Part shown: positions 1-7,815 of the stretch, one piece after another | Layout: every line of letters begins with the position of its first letter | How positions within the stretch are numbered: the first letter of the stretch is position 1 | Assembly: GCF_003347635.1 (NCBI RefSeq) | Contig: NZ_QDFY01000003.1 | Location: 352,278-416,277 of the forward strand | Length of the DNA: 64,000 bases | Direction: 5' to 3' | Source of the DNA: Sphingosinicella terrae | GTDB taxonomy: Bacteria > Pseudomonadota > Alphaproteobacteria > Sphingomonadales > Sphingomonadaceae | Notes under the pieces: generated by a model | Seen by the model: the letters and a program-made list of their open reading frames with translations, nothing else | Told to the model about the DNA's origin: nothing | Databases searched by the model: none | Made by a program: the position numbers and the translations under genes

Positions 1-415
1 GATCGAGCGCGAGGAGAATGCTCGTGACGGGCGACTCCCGCACCGGCGCCTGGAAGGCGATCTGGCCGCCGACGCGCCAGCGCTCGCCATATTCGCCGGC
101 GGCCACGCCTTGGCGCTCGACATGGCCATCGCGATAGCGGAATTCGACCTCGAGCCGGTCGAAGCGGCTTTGATGGACAAGGAGAGTGGCGCCGTTGGCG
201 AAGGCGGCATCGGCGGCCGGGGCGTCGGCCCGCAGCCAAAGACGCGCGGCCTGGTAGCGCTCGGGTACGCCCGCGCAGGCAAAGTCGCGGCCGTCGGGCG
301 CGGACGTGCCGGTTCCGGTCACGGCATGGCACAGGCGACCATCGAGGTCGCCAGCCGCCGCGAGCGCCGGGCACGTCCACATCAAGATCACCAGAGCGAG
401 CAGGCGCCAGATCAA
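1..415 (-). CDS. Membrane sensor N-terminus (7TMR-DISM-like, probable diguanylate cyclase), partial
   Basis: The gene runs off the left edge, so only its first 138 or so residues are visible. The minus strand gives a signal-peptide-like start (hydrophobic LLALVILMWTCPALA) followed by a periplasmic-looking domain with motifs such as LWLRAD, LLVHQSRFDRL and WRVGGQIAF. This pattern matches, from memory, the extracellular 7TMR-DISM region of sphingomonad membrane-bound GGDEF proteins, which sense periplasmic signals and make cyclic di-GMP; the catalytic part lies outside the window. I chose the TTG at 415 because a GAGG ribosome site sits five bases upstream; the ATG at 382 would cut the signal peptide. 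The diguanylate cyclase assignment is inference, since no GGDEF motif is in view. Confidence 0.55.
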   Translation of the reverse strand, partial: MIWRLLALVILMWTCPALAAAGDLDGRLCHAVTGTGTSAPDGRDFACAGVPERYQAARLWLRADAPAADAAFANGATLLVHQSRFDRLEVEFRYRDGHVERQGVAAGEYGERWRVGGQIAFQAPVRESPVTSILLALD

Positions 416-625
416 CAGGACCTCGTCGGCTTGAAAAGAGGGGCGCCCGATGCGGACACCCGGGGAAATAAGCAGGCCAGCGTCAAGAGATCGTTAACCG
501 CGCTCGGCCAGGACGGACGACGGAACCCCGGCCGTAGCTTCGTGCTTGATGCTGGGGCCATATCCAGTTCCTTCACAATCGTGCGATAGGAACAGGAAGG
601 GTGCGGCGATCCTGCGGTAAGGGTT

Positions 626-1315
626 ATGCAGATGGCGCGACGGCATCAGCTTTCAGATTGCCTAAGGGTGCTCCTGGCCGGCGCCCTCGTCCTGCTGTCC
701 GGCTGCCAGACCGCGCAGGTCCCGCAAGAGCCGGCCATCCCTACGATCAGCGTCCGCGAGGAACCCGGCTGGCGTCGAGCGGCGCTGCCCGGCGACGTCG
801 ACCGGATCGACGGAATCGAGGGCGCGTGGGAGGAGGCGCTTTCCGCAGCCGAGGCCGCCGGTCACCGCAGGACCATGAGCAGCGAAGGTCCGCTGCTCGA
901 TCCCGGCGCCGCACTGCCCATGCCGGCGCCGACGCCGGGCGCCTATACCTGCAGGTTGTTGCGCTTCGCCGAGCCCAGGCGACGCGGTCCGGTGCTCACC
1001 GTCTATCGTCCCTTCTTCTGCAATGTCGGCGTGGACGGCGATGCGCTGACCCTGATCAAGCAGACCGGCTCCGAACGGCCGGCCGGCCATCTCTGGGTGG
1101 ACGAGCGGCCCGAGCGGCTGATCTTCATCGGCACCCTCTCTCGAGGCGAGCATGAGGATCCGCTTCCCTACGGCGAGGACCCCGAGCGGGACATGGTGGC
1201 CGTGCTCGAGCGGGTCGATGCCTTCCGATTCCGTCTCGTCGTGCCGTGGCCGCGCACTGGTGCAATCGTCGAAGTCTACGAGCTGACGCCGTCGCCGGTC
1301 CAGTATCAGGACTGA
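626..1315 (+). CDS. DUF4893 family lipoprotein
   Basis: A 229-residue exported protein. Its N-terminus has a basic stretch, a hydrophobic core and a lipobox ending LLSGC, so it should be lipid-anchored in the periplasm. The mature part follows the DUF4893 pattern: a WRRAALPGDVDRI segment, GPLLDPGAALP, YTCR, a central TGSERPAGHLW block, FIGTL and a closing LVVPWPR region. Function of the family is unknown. The two Cys residues in the middle (YTCR and FFCNVG) could form a disulphide. An ATG two codons downstream (632) is an equally possible start. It stands alone between a divergent sensor gene and a small membrane protein gene. Confidence 0.75.
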   Translation: MQMARRHQLSDCLRVLLAGALVLLSGCQTAQVPQEPAIPTISVREEPGWRRAALPGDVDRIDGIEGAWEEALSAAEAAGHRRTMSSEGPLLDPGAALPMPAPTPGAYTCRLLRFAEPRRRGPVLTVYRPFFCNVGVDGDALTLIKQTGSERPAGHLWVDERPERLIFIGTLSRGEHEDPLPYGEDPERDMVAVLERVDAFRFRLVVPWPRTGAIVEVYELTPSPVQYQD

Positions 1316-1408
1316 GCGGATCAGGCCCGGCGGCAGGAGCCGAACGCTTCCCGCTTCCGGACAAGGCGGTTATATTGTCCTTCCGTAACGATCGCGAAGG
1401 GCTCGCCG

Positions 1409-1747
1409 ATGCTCGAGGTGAAACTGCGTCCCGGCGTTCACGGCTGCATCTATTGGCCGCTCGCCGTCATCAGCCTGGGACTGATCCCGCTGGCGATGAA
1501 ATCGGCCGAGAAGCACTTCATCGCCCGCATGGACGAGGAGGGTCTGTGGACCCGCGGCGGCAGGCGCATTGCCTGGGGCGAGATCGAGCGTCTCGAGCGA
1601 ACCGTCGGAAAGGTTCAAGGCATCAAGATGTCCGACGAAGTCCTCGTCTTCACCAGGCAGGGCCGGGTATCGCTGCCGATGTGGCGGATGGAGAATATGG
1701 AGGAGGCGCTGGTCTATTTCGGCGCCCATTCGCCTGTCGCCCTGTAA
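1409..1747 (+). CDS. Small membrane-associated protein, PH-like, unknown function
   Basis: A 112-residue protein with one hydrophobic segment near the N-terminus (residues about 13-30, YWPLAVISLGLIPLAM) followed by a soluble part containing EEGLWTRGGRRIAWGEI. That short block, an alternation of a small beta-strand and WxEI, is typical of bacterial PH-like domains that sit on the membrane, but I cannot assign a family with certainty. It starts 93 bases after the DUF4893 gene in the same direction and may be co-transcribed with it. No catalytic motif is visible. Confidence 0.6.
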   Translation: MLEVKLRPGVHGCIYWPLAVISLGLIPLAMKSAEKHFIARMDEEGLWTRGGRRIAWGEIERLERTVGKVQGIKMSDEVLVFTRQGRVSLPMWRMENMEEALVYFGAHSPVAL

Positions 1748-1760
1748 GCGGCGGCGGCGC

Positions 1761-2018
1761 TCAGGCGGCCTGCCGCTCCTTGTGGTAATCGCGGCCGCGG
1801 TAGAGATGCGGAAGCGGCACGTCGCCCGACGCACGGGCTTCGTGGACGACGTCACGGGCGGCTCTCGCCATCCGGGAAAGCAGTCCCGGCCGATGTGAGG
1901 CCCAAGGTCCGGCCATCGGGGCGCGATCCCCGGTCCGGGCGCGGCCGGCGAGATCGGAAGACGGCAATACCGCCTGGTTGCTGCGTACCGCCAGCATTCG
2001 TCCATTCGCGTCGAACAT
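1761..2018 (-). CDS. Hypothetical protein, 85 residues
   Basis: A short basic protein beginning MFDANGRMLAVRSNQAV and ending in a His/Arg-rich tail (PLPHLYRGRDYHKERQAA). The ATG at 2018 is preceded by a GGAG site; the frame stays open further upstream but without a better ribosome site. The middle helix SRMARAARDVVHEARASG looks amphipathic. I do not recognise it. It is transcribed divergently from the 74-residue ORF that precedes the YcaO-TfuA pair, and converges with the preceding small membrane protein gene with only 13 bases between the stops. Confidence 0.5.
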   Translation of the reverse strand: MFDANGRMLAVRSNQAVLPSSDLAGRARTGDRAPMAGPWASHRPGLLSRMARAARDVVHEARASGDVPLPHLYRGRDYHKERQAA

Positions 2019-2223
2019 GGTTAATCTCCGGGTCCTGACAGTCCTGCCGGTGCCGTCTGCATGATTGACCCTATATCCTTTCGATCGGGTGAGCCGCCAC
2101 ACCGTACCACTACGATGCGTGTTTCTACGGAGGCGGCGGCCTCATCTCAGCCAGCCGGTTCCTTCCTGCAGGGCAGCATGTTATGCCCTCGACTGTTCAG
2201 AAGCGCACCGAGGGAGGGGGACC

Positions 2224-2448
2224 ATGGCACGGAAGTTCATCATCGAGGAGCAGGGCCGCTACTATGTCTGCGAAGTGACGCTCGAATATGATCCCGCACT
2301 GGCGAAGACGAGCACAGCCCAGGAGGGAGTGCGCCAGGTGGCCGCCATGCTCGAGGAGGCCCGCCAGCGCGGCACCTGCCTTCAGGCCTGCGAGGTCGGC
2401 TCCGAGATGTTTACCCGCTCGCCGCTCAACACCGGCCCCAGGGTATAG
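2224..2448 (+). CDS. 74-residue protein upstream of YcaO-TfuA; candidate peptide substrate
   Basis: The ATG at 2224 follows a very strong purine-rich ribosome site (GGGAGGGGG), so it is likely translated. The product (MARKFIIEEQGRYYVCEV at the start, ACEVGSEMFTRSPLNTGPRV at the end) has three Cys residues (one in YYVCEV and two in GTCLQACEVG) and a helical centre. It ends 54 bases before the YcaO start in the same direction. YcaO proteins with a TfuA partner modify peptide or protein backbones (trifolitoxin, thioamide glycine in methyl-coenzyme M reductase), so a small upstream ORF is a natural substrate candidate. That role is inference; it could equally be an unrelated small regulator or structural protein. 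Confidence 0.6.
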   Translation: MARKFIIEEQGRYYVCEVTLEYDPALAKTSTAQEGVRQVAAMLEEARQRGTCLQACEVGSEMFTRSPLNTGPRV

Positions 2449-2502
2449 GTTCAGCCCGCGTGGCGTGAGGCGGCCGCCGCAGGCTTTCCCGCGGTCCGAA
2501 CG

Positions 2503-3675
2503 ATGACGGACAGGTCCGAGGCGGCGCGGCCGCTCGGCCCGGCCGACCCTTTGCGCGTCGCGAGCGCGCGGGATCTGCTGCCCAGCGCCGGGCGCGCCGG
2601 TGGCTGGGCGGGCGTGTCCCGTTTGGCGGAGCTGACGCGGCTGGACAGGCTCGGATTGCCGGTCTGGCAGGCGGTGCGGCCGATGGGGCGCGCACTCAGC
2701 GTCCATCAGGGCAAGGGCGCGACGGACGACGACGCCCGGCTGGGCGCCCTGCTCGAGGCCGTCGAGAGTCACGCGGCCGAAAGCTACCAGGCGGAGGGGC
2801 CGATCTGCCGGCTCCACGAACTGCCGGCGCGGGAGCGCGCCGCCGATATCGGCGACTTCGCCGCCGACCGGAACCGGCCGCCGCCCGCCGACCAGCCGCA
2901 TCGCTGGGTCGCCGCCCGCGACCTTCGGTCCGGAGGCACGCTCCATCTGCCGTTCGATCTCGTCTCGCTCGATCTCACCCGCGCGGTGCCGTCTCCGTTC
3001 GACCGGGCCAGCAACGGGATCGGCGCGGGCGGGAGCGTCGAGGAGGCGGCGACGGTCGCCCTCCAGGAGCTGATCGAGCGCGACGCCGTGACGGAATGGC
3101 AGGCGCAGGGGCTGGTGCCCCGGATGCGCTCGACGATCGATCCCGAGACCATCACCTACGGCTGGTTCGGAGCCTGGCGCCAGCGGCTCTCCGACGCGGC
3201 GGTGGCTGCCCGCTTCTATCGCGTGCCGTCCCTCACCGGCGCGCCGGTCGTCGTGTGCGAGCTCGGCGATCTCGGCAAGAGCGCCGCCGCCCTTCGGACG
3301 GCGAACGGCCGCGCCTGCCATCCCGATCCCGAGATCGCCCTGTTCAAGGCCCTGGCGGAGGCGATGCAGGGCCGCGCCACCTACATTGCCGGCTCCCGCG
3401 ACGATCTGCTGCCGTCAGACTATCAAGTACCGGCGGGCGAAGGCATCAGGGTCGCCTTCGGGCTGCCGCCGCCGCCAGGCATGGCGCTTGTGGACTGGGC
3501 GGAGACGCGGCCGGGTCCGCGCGGGCTGGAGGGAATCGTCGGCGCGCTGACCGCCGCCGGCTGCGATCGGATCGCTCTTGTCGAGCTTGCCCGGCCGGAG
3601 GGCCTTGCGGTCGTCCGCGCCTTCGTCTGCGGTCTCGCCTCTATCCGGCGGCGGCGGCGGACGGTGGGCCGATGA
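2503..3675 (+). CDS. YcaO-like family protein (ATP-dependent backbone-modifying enzyme)
   Basis: A 390-residue YcaO homologue. Visible family motifs are SVHQGKGATDDDARLGALLE at residues 66-85, SNGIGAGGSVEEAATVAL at 170-187 running into QELIERDA, and a third ATP-site block with EAMQGR near residue 290. YcaO enzymes use ATP to phosphorylate an amide oxygen and so make azolines, amidines or thioamides. With a TfuA partner the best-known outcome is thioamide formation. It overlaps the TfuA gene by four bases (ATGA), so the two are translationally coupled. The C-terminus is short and Arg-rich (SIRRRRRTVGR) and lacks the PxPxP ending of azoline-forming YcaOs, as expected for the TfuA-type branch. 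The target is unknown. Confidence 0.88.
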   Translation: MTDRSEAARPLGPADPLRVASARDLLPSAGRAGGWAGVSRLAELTRLDRLGLPVWQAVRPMGRALSVHQGKGATDDDARLGALLEAVESHAAESYQAEGPICRLHELPARERAADIGDFAADRNRPPPADQPHRWVAARDLRSGGTLHLPFDLVSLDLTRAVPSPFDRASNGIGAGGSVEEAATVALQELIERDAVTEWQAQGLVPRMRSTIDPETITYGWFGAWRQRLSDAAVAARFYRVPSLTGAPVVVCELGDLGKSAAALRTANGRACHPDPEIALFKALAEAMQGRATYIAGSRDDLLPSDYQVPAGEGIRVAFGLPPPPGMALVDWAETRPGPRGLEGIVGALTAAGCDRIALVELARPEGLAVVRAFVCGLASIRRRRRTVGR

Positions 3676-4409
3676 CGCTCATTCCTGTCTTTTGCGGTCC
3701 GTCCCTGCCTCCGGAGGCGCGGCCGCGGGGGCCGTTCGACTGGCGGCCGCCTGCCCGGGCCGGCGATCTGCTCGCGCTCGCCGCCGCGCCACCTGATCGG
3801 CTCTGCCTCATCGACGGCTATTTCGACTGGTGCCCGGCCCCCTGGCACAAGGAGCTGCTCCTGCTGATGGCGCGCGGCACCATCGTCCTGGGGGCGTCGA
3901 GCATGGGCGCCCTGCGGGCGGCTGAGCTTCACGCCTACGGGATGATCGGCGTCGGCGCGATCTTTCGCGCCTATCGCACTGGGAGACTGTCTGGCGATGA
4001 CGAAGTCGCCCTGATCCATGCGCCGGCCGAGCTGGGATGGGCGCCGCTATCCTTGCCCTCCGTCGAGCTTCGAGCGACCCTCGTTGCCGCCTGCCGCGCC
4101 GGGCTGATCCGCGCCGAGCATGCCCGGACGCTGCGCGAGCGGGCGAGGCGGATCCACTACGAGGATCGCGACTGGCCGGCGGTCGAGCGGGCCTGGCTGG
4201 AGCTCGGAATCCTGGATCGCGCGGCGATCGCCCTGATCCGGACCTTGTACGTGCCGCTGAAGCGGCAAGATGCGCTCGCGTGCCTCGAGACGGTCCTCGA
4301 TCCCGTGCTTCAGCCGCCGGTGCGGCCCACCCGGCCTCCGGTCACCTGCTTCATGCGTGACCTGGCGGGCGAGCTCGGACTGGATCCTGCAATGCTGGGG
4401 TCGCGCTGA
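3672..4409 (+). CDS. TfuA-like protein, YcaO partner
   Basis: A 245-residue TfuA-domain protein. The hallmark block GASSMGALRAAEL is at residues 74-86, followed by GMIGVGAIFRAYRTG and the acidic SGDDEVALIH. TfuA proteins work beside YcaO enzymes and are thought to deliver or help install sulfur during thioamidation, or to allosterically support the YcaO. The ATG overlaps the YcaO stop codon (ATGA), the usual arrangement for an obligate pair. Its 3' end overlaps the convergent winged-helix regulator gene by 59 bases, so the two messages are antisense to each other at their ends. Confidence 0.88.
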   Translation: MTLIPVFCGPSLPPEARPRGPFDWRPPARAGDLLALAAAPPDRLCLIDGYFDWCPAPWHKELLLLMARGTIVLGASSMGALRAAELHAYGMIGVGAIFRAYRTGRLSGDDEVALIHAPAELGWAPLSLPSVELRATLVAACRAGLIRAEHARTLRERARRIHYEDRDWPAVERAWLELGILDRAAIALIRTLYVPLKRQDALACLETVLDPVLQPPVRPTRPPVTCFMRDLAGELGLDPAMLGSR

Positions 4410-5994
4410 TCCATTCGAGCGCACGCTCGATCGCCCCGAAGAAGCCGGCGCTGGTATCCGGATGGAGGGGGTGGTGGCGCTGGATCCACGCCATGATGTC
4501 GGCATTGCTGGGGCTGGACTCACCGTGCCAACACCTTTCCACCCGGTCCCGCCAGCGGCGCAGGCGCGGCTCGCCGCCGGGGATGACGAGATTCACCTCG
4601 CAGACGCCGAGATACAGATCGGCGAAGATCGTGCCGGCGAGCACAGCCTCCAGATCGGCATGCGCTCGCTCATAATCCCCCTCGATCATCCGCAACCGTC
4701 CCGAATCCTCGCGCAGGCCGTCACCGGGAATCGGATTGAGGGCCGCCGCCTGGTCCATGAGATCGCGGGCGCGGGCGAGGTCGCCAAGATACATCCAGCC
4801 GGTCGCGCATTCCTCGAGCCTGACGGGATTATAGGGGTTCAGCGCGAGGGCTTGCTCGAAGCAGTGCCGGGCCTGACCGCGCTGATCGTGCCAGAGGTGG
4901 CAGAAGCCCAGGACGGTGAAGGCGTGGACATTGCCGCGGTCTGCGGCGAGACCGTCCTTGGCGAGCTGCAGTGCCCGCGCCCGCTCGGCGGCGCCGCTCG
5001 ATCCCAGCGCGGTATAGGCGAAGTCGGTATTGTAGAGCCGGGCCAGCGGCGGATAGGCGAGCGCGAAGCCCGGCCGGTCAGCGATGACCACCTCGAGCGC
5101 GTCGGCCGCCGCCCGGGCCTCGTCGAAGGTCTGCGCGGCGAAGGACCGACGCTTGGCCATCAGGTAGCGATTGTAGACGTCGTCGGGCTCGTGCGGGAGG
5201 CCGACGGAAAGATCCTCGTCGACGGCGGGCAGCGCCGCGCCGGCGATGCGGCGCACGATCTTCTCGACTCCCCCGGCCATGCCGATCGCGGCGAGCGACA
5301 TGGTCTCGCCCCACAGGATCCGTGAGTCGCTCAGCCGGCGCGCGCGGGCGATCACCTTGATCCCGTCGCCCTCTGGCAGCAAAGTCGCCGTCAGCTGGTA
5401 TCCGGGCTCGTCGGCATGGGCCCGAGCCGCCTGGTCCTCGGGCCGGTCGTCGGCGACGAGCAGGATCTCGCGGAAGCGGGCGAGACCGGACAGGACCTCT
5501 TCGCGAAGCTCGGCGGCGAAATAGGGATGATGCTCGCGCACCGCTTCGTCGCGGAATTCGGAGACGAGGACCAGGGGAGGGCGTCCTTCCGTCAGTGGCA
5601 TGGCGGCGCCCGCCGTCGGCCGGGACGAAGCCCGTCCGGCTCCGAAGCCGGGCGCGGCCTGCGGGGCTTCACGCAGAGGCGCGATGAACCGGTAACCGCG
5701 ACCGTAGACGCTCTCGATGAAGCGCGGAGTTCGCGAATCGTCGCCGAGCGCGCGTCGCAGCTCACGGACGGCAGAAGTCAAAGATGCCTCGGTGACGATG
5801 GTGCCGTCCCATACGGAAGACAGCAGGGCGTCCTTGGTGACGAGGCGGCCGGCATCGTCGACCAGCGCCAGCAGGACTCGAAAAGCCTTGTTTCCCAGCT
5901 TCAGCGGACCCGCCGGACCGAGAACGCGCTCGTCCGCGCGATCCACGACGAACTGCTCGAAGGCGATCCTCTCGAGTGTGACAGAAGGGGGCAT
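4351..5994 (-). CDS. Winged-helix DNA-binding protein with TPR region (CadC/adenylate-cyclase-like regulator)
   Basis: A 547-residue regulator. Residues about 5-100 form an OmpR/CadC-type winged helix (LKLGNKAFRVLLALV, RRALGDD, FIESVYGRGYRF). A central region of 150-250 resembles the TolB-like domain of adenylate-cyclase-related regulators (YQLTATLLPEGDGIKVIARA, SDSRILW). The C-terminal 280 residues look like helical tetratricopeptide repeats (FTVLGFCHLW, ALALNPYNPVRLEECATGWMYLGD). No transmembrane helix or cyclase motif is seen. Such proteins are presumed to regulate nearby genes. The ATG at 5994 begins the compact domain; the ATG at 6045 would add 17 residues, and neither has a strong ribosome site. 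It converges on tfuA with a 59-base overlap. Confidence 0.8.
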   Translation of the reverse strand: MPPSVTLERIAFEQFVVDRADERVLGPAGPLKLGNKAFRVLLALVDDAGRLVTKDALLSSVWDGTIVTEASLTSAVRELRRALGDDSRTPRFIESVYGRGYRFIAPLREAPQAAPGFGAGRASSRPTAGAAMPLTEGRPPLVLVSEFRDEAVREHHPYFAAELREEVLSGLARFREILLVADDRPEDQAARAHADEPGYQLTATLLPEGDGIKVIARARRLSDSRILWGETMSLAAIGMAGGVEKIVRRIAGAALPAVDEDLSVGLPHEPDDVYNRYLMAKRRSFAAQTFDEARAAADALEVVIADRPGFALAYPPLARLYNTDFAYTALGSSGAAERARALQLAKDGLAADRGNVHAFTVLGFCHLWHDQRGQARHCFEQALALNPYNPVRLEECATGWMYLGDLARARDLMDQAAALNPIPGDGLREDSGRLRMIEGDYERAHADLEAVLAGTIFADLYLGVCEVNLVIPGGEPRLRRWRDRVERCWHGESSPSNADIMAWIQRHHPLHPDTSAGFFGAIERALEWISATPALQDPVRARPPGHA

Positions 5995-6219
5995 TCTGGA
6001 CGGAGACTTTCGCTGTGACTCGCGCGTGGCGGCCGATTCTAGCACATGCTGCGGCGCAATACGACGCTGTGCCTGCCATTTTTGGCAGTTTTTCGCCAGT
6101 GATTCTGAAAGAATTCTGATTCAGAATCGTTTCAGGCGCCCCTCAGGATGAACCGGGACATTCGGCGTAGACCGACACTGCAACGGCAACACCGCCGTCA
6201 CATCGGAGCTTGCGTGGAT

Positions 6220-6330
6220 ATGGTTCTCAATCGTCTCATCGTGTGGGCAGCGCCGCTGATGACGTTCGGCGCCTTCGTCTACACCCTTGCCGTCCTGACG
6301 GCCGGTGCCGGCCTCCCGATCGCCGCATGA
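6220..6330 (+). CDS. Small single-span membrane peptide, 36 residues
   Basis: A very short ORF (begins MVLNRLIVWAAPLMTFGAF, ends AGAGLPIAA) that is almost entirely one predicted membrane helix with a single Arg near the N-terminus. Its stop overlaps the ATG of the following GNAT gene by four bases (ATGA), which argues that it is translated and coupled. An in-frame ATG at 6148 would add a basic 24-residue leader, but that leader looks non-coding. Function unknown; it may anchor or regulate its neighbour, or act only as a leader peptide. Confidence 0.5.
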   Translation: MVLNRLIVWAAPLMTFGAFVYTLAVLTAGAGLPIAA

Positions 6331-6956
6331 CGATCATGCAGAACATCCAGCGTGAGCTTTCAGGCCTGTTCGTGGACCGCAAGCGGTCCGACCGCTCGGC
6401 CATCCAGACGGTGAACTTCCGTCGCGTCGAGACGGAACGTCTCATCCTCCGTGTTCCCGAAATGGGCGATTACCGCGACTATTGCGCTCTGCTCGCCGAC
6501 CCCGAGGCGTTCCGCTTTTCCGAACGGGGGCCGATGAGCGGTGAGGAAGTGTGGACGAGGCTGCTCCGCCAGGTGGGCCATTGGTCGCTTGCCGGCTACG
6601 GCCTGTTCGCCGTCCAGGAGAAAGCCACGGGCTGCATCGTCGGCGAGGTCGGATTCGGTGATTTTCGCCGTGGACTGGGACCGCGGTTCGACAGTGCCCC
6701 GGAGGGTGGCTGGACGATCGCCGCCGGCGCACGCGGCCACGGCTATGCGACCGAGGCCGCCGAAGCGGCGCTGGCCTGGCTCGATGTTCGGCTCGGCTCG
6801 CGCCGGACGGTGTGCATGATCCACACGCAGAACAAGGCGTCGCTTCGCGTCGCGCACAAGCTTGGTTTCCGGGCTTTTTCGGAGATCGATTATCGCGGTT
6901 ACCGTGCCATGCTGCTTGAGCGGCACGGGGGGAACGGGGAGGCGTCCACGGACTGA
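6327..6956 (+). CDS. GNAT family N-acetyltransferase (RimJ/RimL type)
   Basis: A 209-residue acetyltransferase with the RimJ/RimL layout: FRRVETERLILRVPEM at the start of the fold, GEVGF, the acetyl-CoA-binding loop ARGHGYATEAAEAAL, and the closing NKASLRVAHKLGFRAFSE. These enzymes acetylate protein N-termini, aminoglycosides or small amines using acetyl-CoA in the cytoplasm; the substrate cannot be read from sequence. Residues 1-30 form an extra N-terminal segment. It is translationally coupled to the 36-residue membrane peptide upstream. Confidence 0.85.
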   Translation: MTIMQNIQRELSGLFVDRKRSDRSAIQTVNFRRVETERLILRVPEMGDYRDYCALLADPEAFRFSERGPMSGEEVWTRLLRQVGHWSLAGYGLFAVQEKATGCIVGEVGFGDFRRGLGPRFDSAPEGGWTIAAGARGHGYATEAAEAALAWLDVRLGSRRTVCMIHTQNKASLRVAHKLGFRAFSEIDYRGYRAMLLERHGGNGEASTD

Positions 6957-7123
6957 GCGGGCGAGGGTGAGGGCTTGCCCGCCTGGTTCACACGGACGCT
7001 TCCTCGGCCTTCCGGCCGGGATGCAGGATCGATCATCCGAAAGGCGCCCCCGCCCCATGTCGGGAGGGGGAATGGTGGGGGGAATGTGGTGAGTCACGCG
7101 CCACGCTCCCTCCGCCGGGTCCT

Positions 7124-7147
7124 GCCCTCCCCCGGCCGGGGGAGGGC
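7124..7147. repeat. Perfect 24-bp GC palindrome
   Basis: A perfect self-complementary run of C/G-rich bases (gccctccccc/ggccg core) in the 250-base spacer between the convergent GNAT and YaiI genes. It resembles the dispersed REP-like palindromes common between sphingomonad genes and may also act in transcription termination. Confidence 0.6.
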
Positions 7148-7172
7148 GTTTCTCGCAGGTGGCTTGCCAGCC

Positions 7173-7200
7173 TTCCCCTCCCCGCTCGCGGGGAGGGGAA
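7173..7200. terminator. 12-bp perfect GC hairpin, REP-like or terminator
   Basis: The stem ttcccctccccg pairs perfectly with its complement across a ctcg loop. It lies 7 bases past the stop of the minus-strand YaiI gene and downstream of the plus-strand GNAT gene, so it could stop transcripts from both. No T-run follows. Together with the palindrome at 7124 it forms a two-hairpin cluster. Confidence 0.5.
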
Positions 7201-7207
7201 ATCCGCG

Positions 7208-7672
7208 TCAGGCGCCCGGCCGCCGCTTCATCCTGATCAGAGCCTCGTCCAGCGCCGACAGGAAGCGCGACCGGTCGGATTTCGAGAAAGGCGGCGGGCC
7301 GCCGATGATATCGCCGCCGGCCCGAAGATCGGCCATGATCGCCCGCGTGGCTACGGCCGCGCCGATAGAGCTCGTCGTGAACGGCCGCCCGTTCGGCGCC
7401 AGCACCGTCGCGCCGGCCTTGATCGCGCGATCGGCGAGCAGGATGTCCGCGGTCACGACGATGGTGGCGTCACTGGCCCGCTCCGCGATCCAGTCGTCGG
7501 CCGCGTCGAAACCCGAGCCGACGACGATGCGCTCGACCAATGGGTGCTGCGGCACGCGCAGATAGTCGTTGCTGACGACCGTCACCGGCACCTCGTGCCG
7601 AAACGCGACCTTGTAGACCTCCTCCTTCACCGGACAGGCATCGGCATCGATCATGATTCGGTATGGGCTCAT
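7208..7672 (-). CDS. YaiI/YqxD family (UPF0178) PIN-like protein
   Basis: A 154-residue protein opening MSPYRIMIDADACPVKEE, the family signature, followed by VVSNDYLRVP, VGSGFDAADDWI, VVTADILLADRAI and GRPFTTSSIG. The conserved acidic residues suggest a PIN-like nuclease fold, but no activity is established for the family. The first ATG (7672) sits directly after an AGAGG run; an ATG at 7654 is possible but would remove the first beta-strand residues. It is divergent from the acetyltransferase gene that follows. Confidence 0.88.
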   Translation of the reverse strand: MSPYRIMIDADACPVKEEVYKVAFRHEVPVTVVSNDYLRVPQHPLVERIVVGSGFDAADDWIAERASDATIVVTADILLADRAIKAGATVLAPNGRPFTTSSIGAAVATRAIMADLRAGGDIIGGPPPFSKSDRSRFLSALDEALIRMKRRPGA

Positions 7673-7815
7673 CCTCTTCGCATTGGCCCAGGGGGCGATG
7701 CATCCACAAGCCTGCCGCGGTCGCCTGCATTCGCCCCAGTCCCGACCGCGTTGAAGCGTCCTTAACCCGCACCGGCCTAGACGAGTCGCGTTACGCGTCG
7801 CGTGAAGGATGGCAG

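Noticed and set aside
3096..4409. A continuous frame that would fuse YcaO and TfuA through a +1 shift near 3640
   Set aside because: The alternate frame is open mainly because of high GC, and the ATGA overlap already gives a normal two-gene arrangement. A fusion would need an unseen base change.
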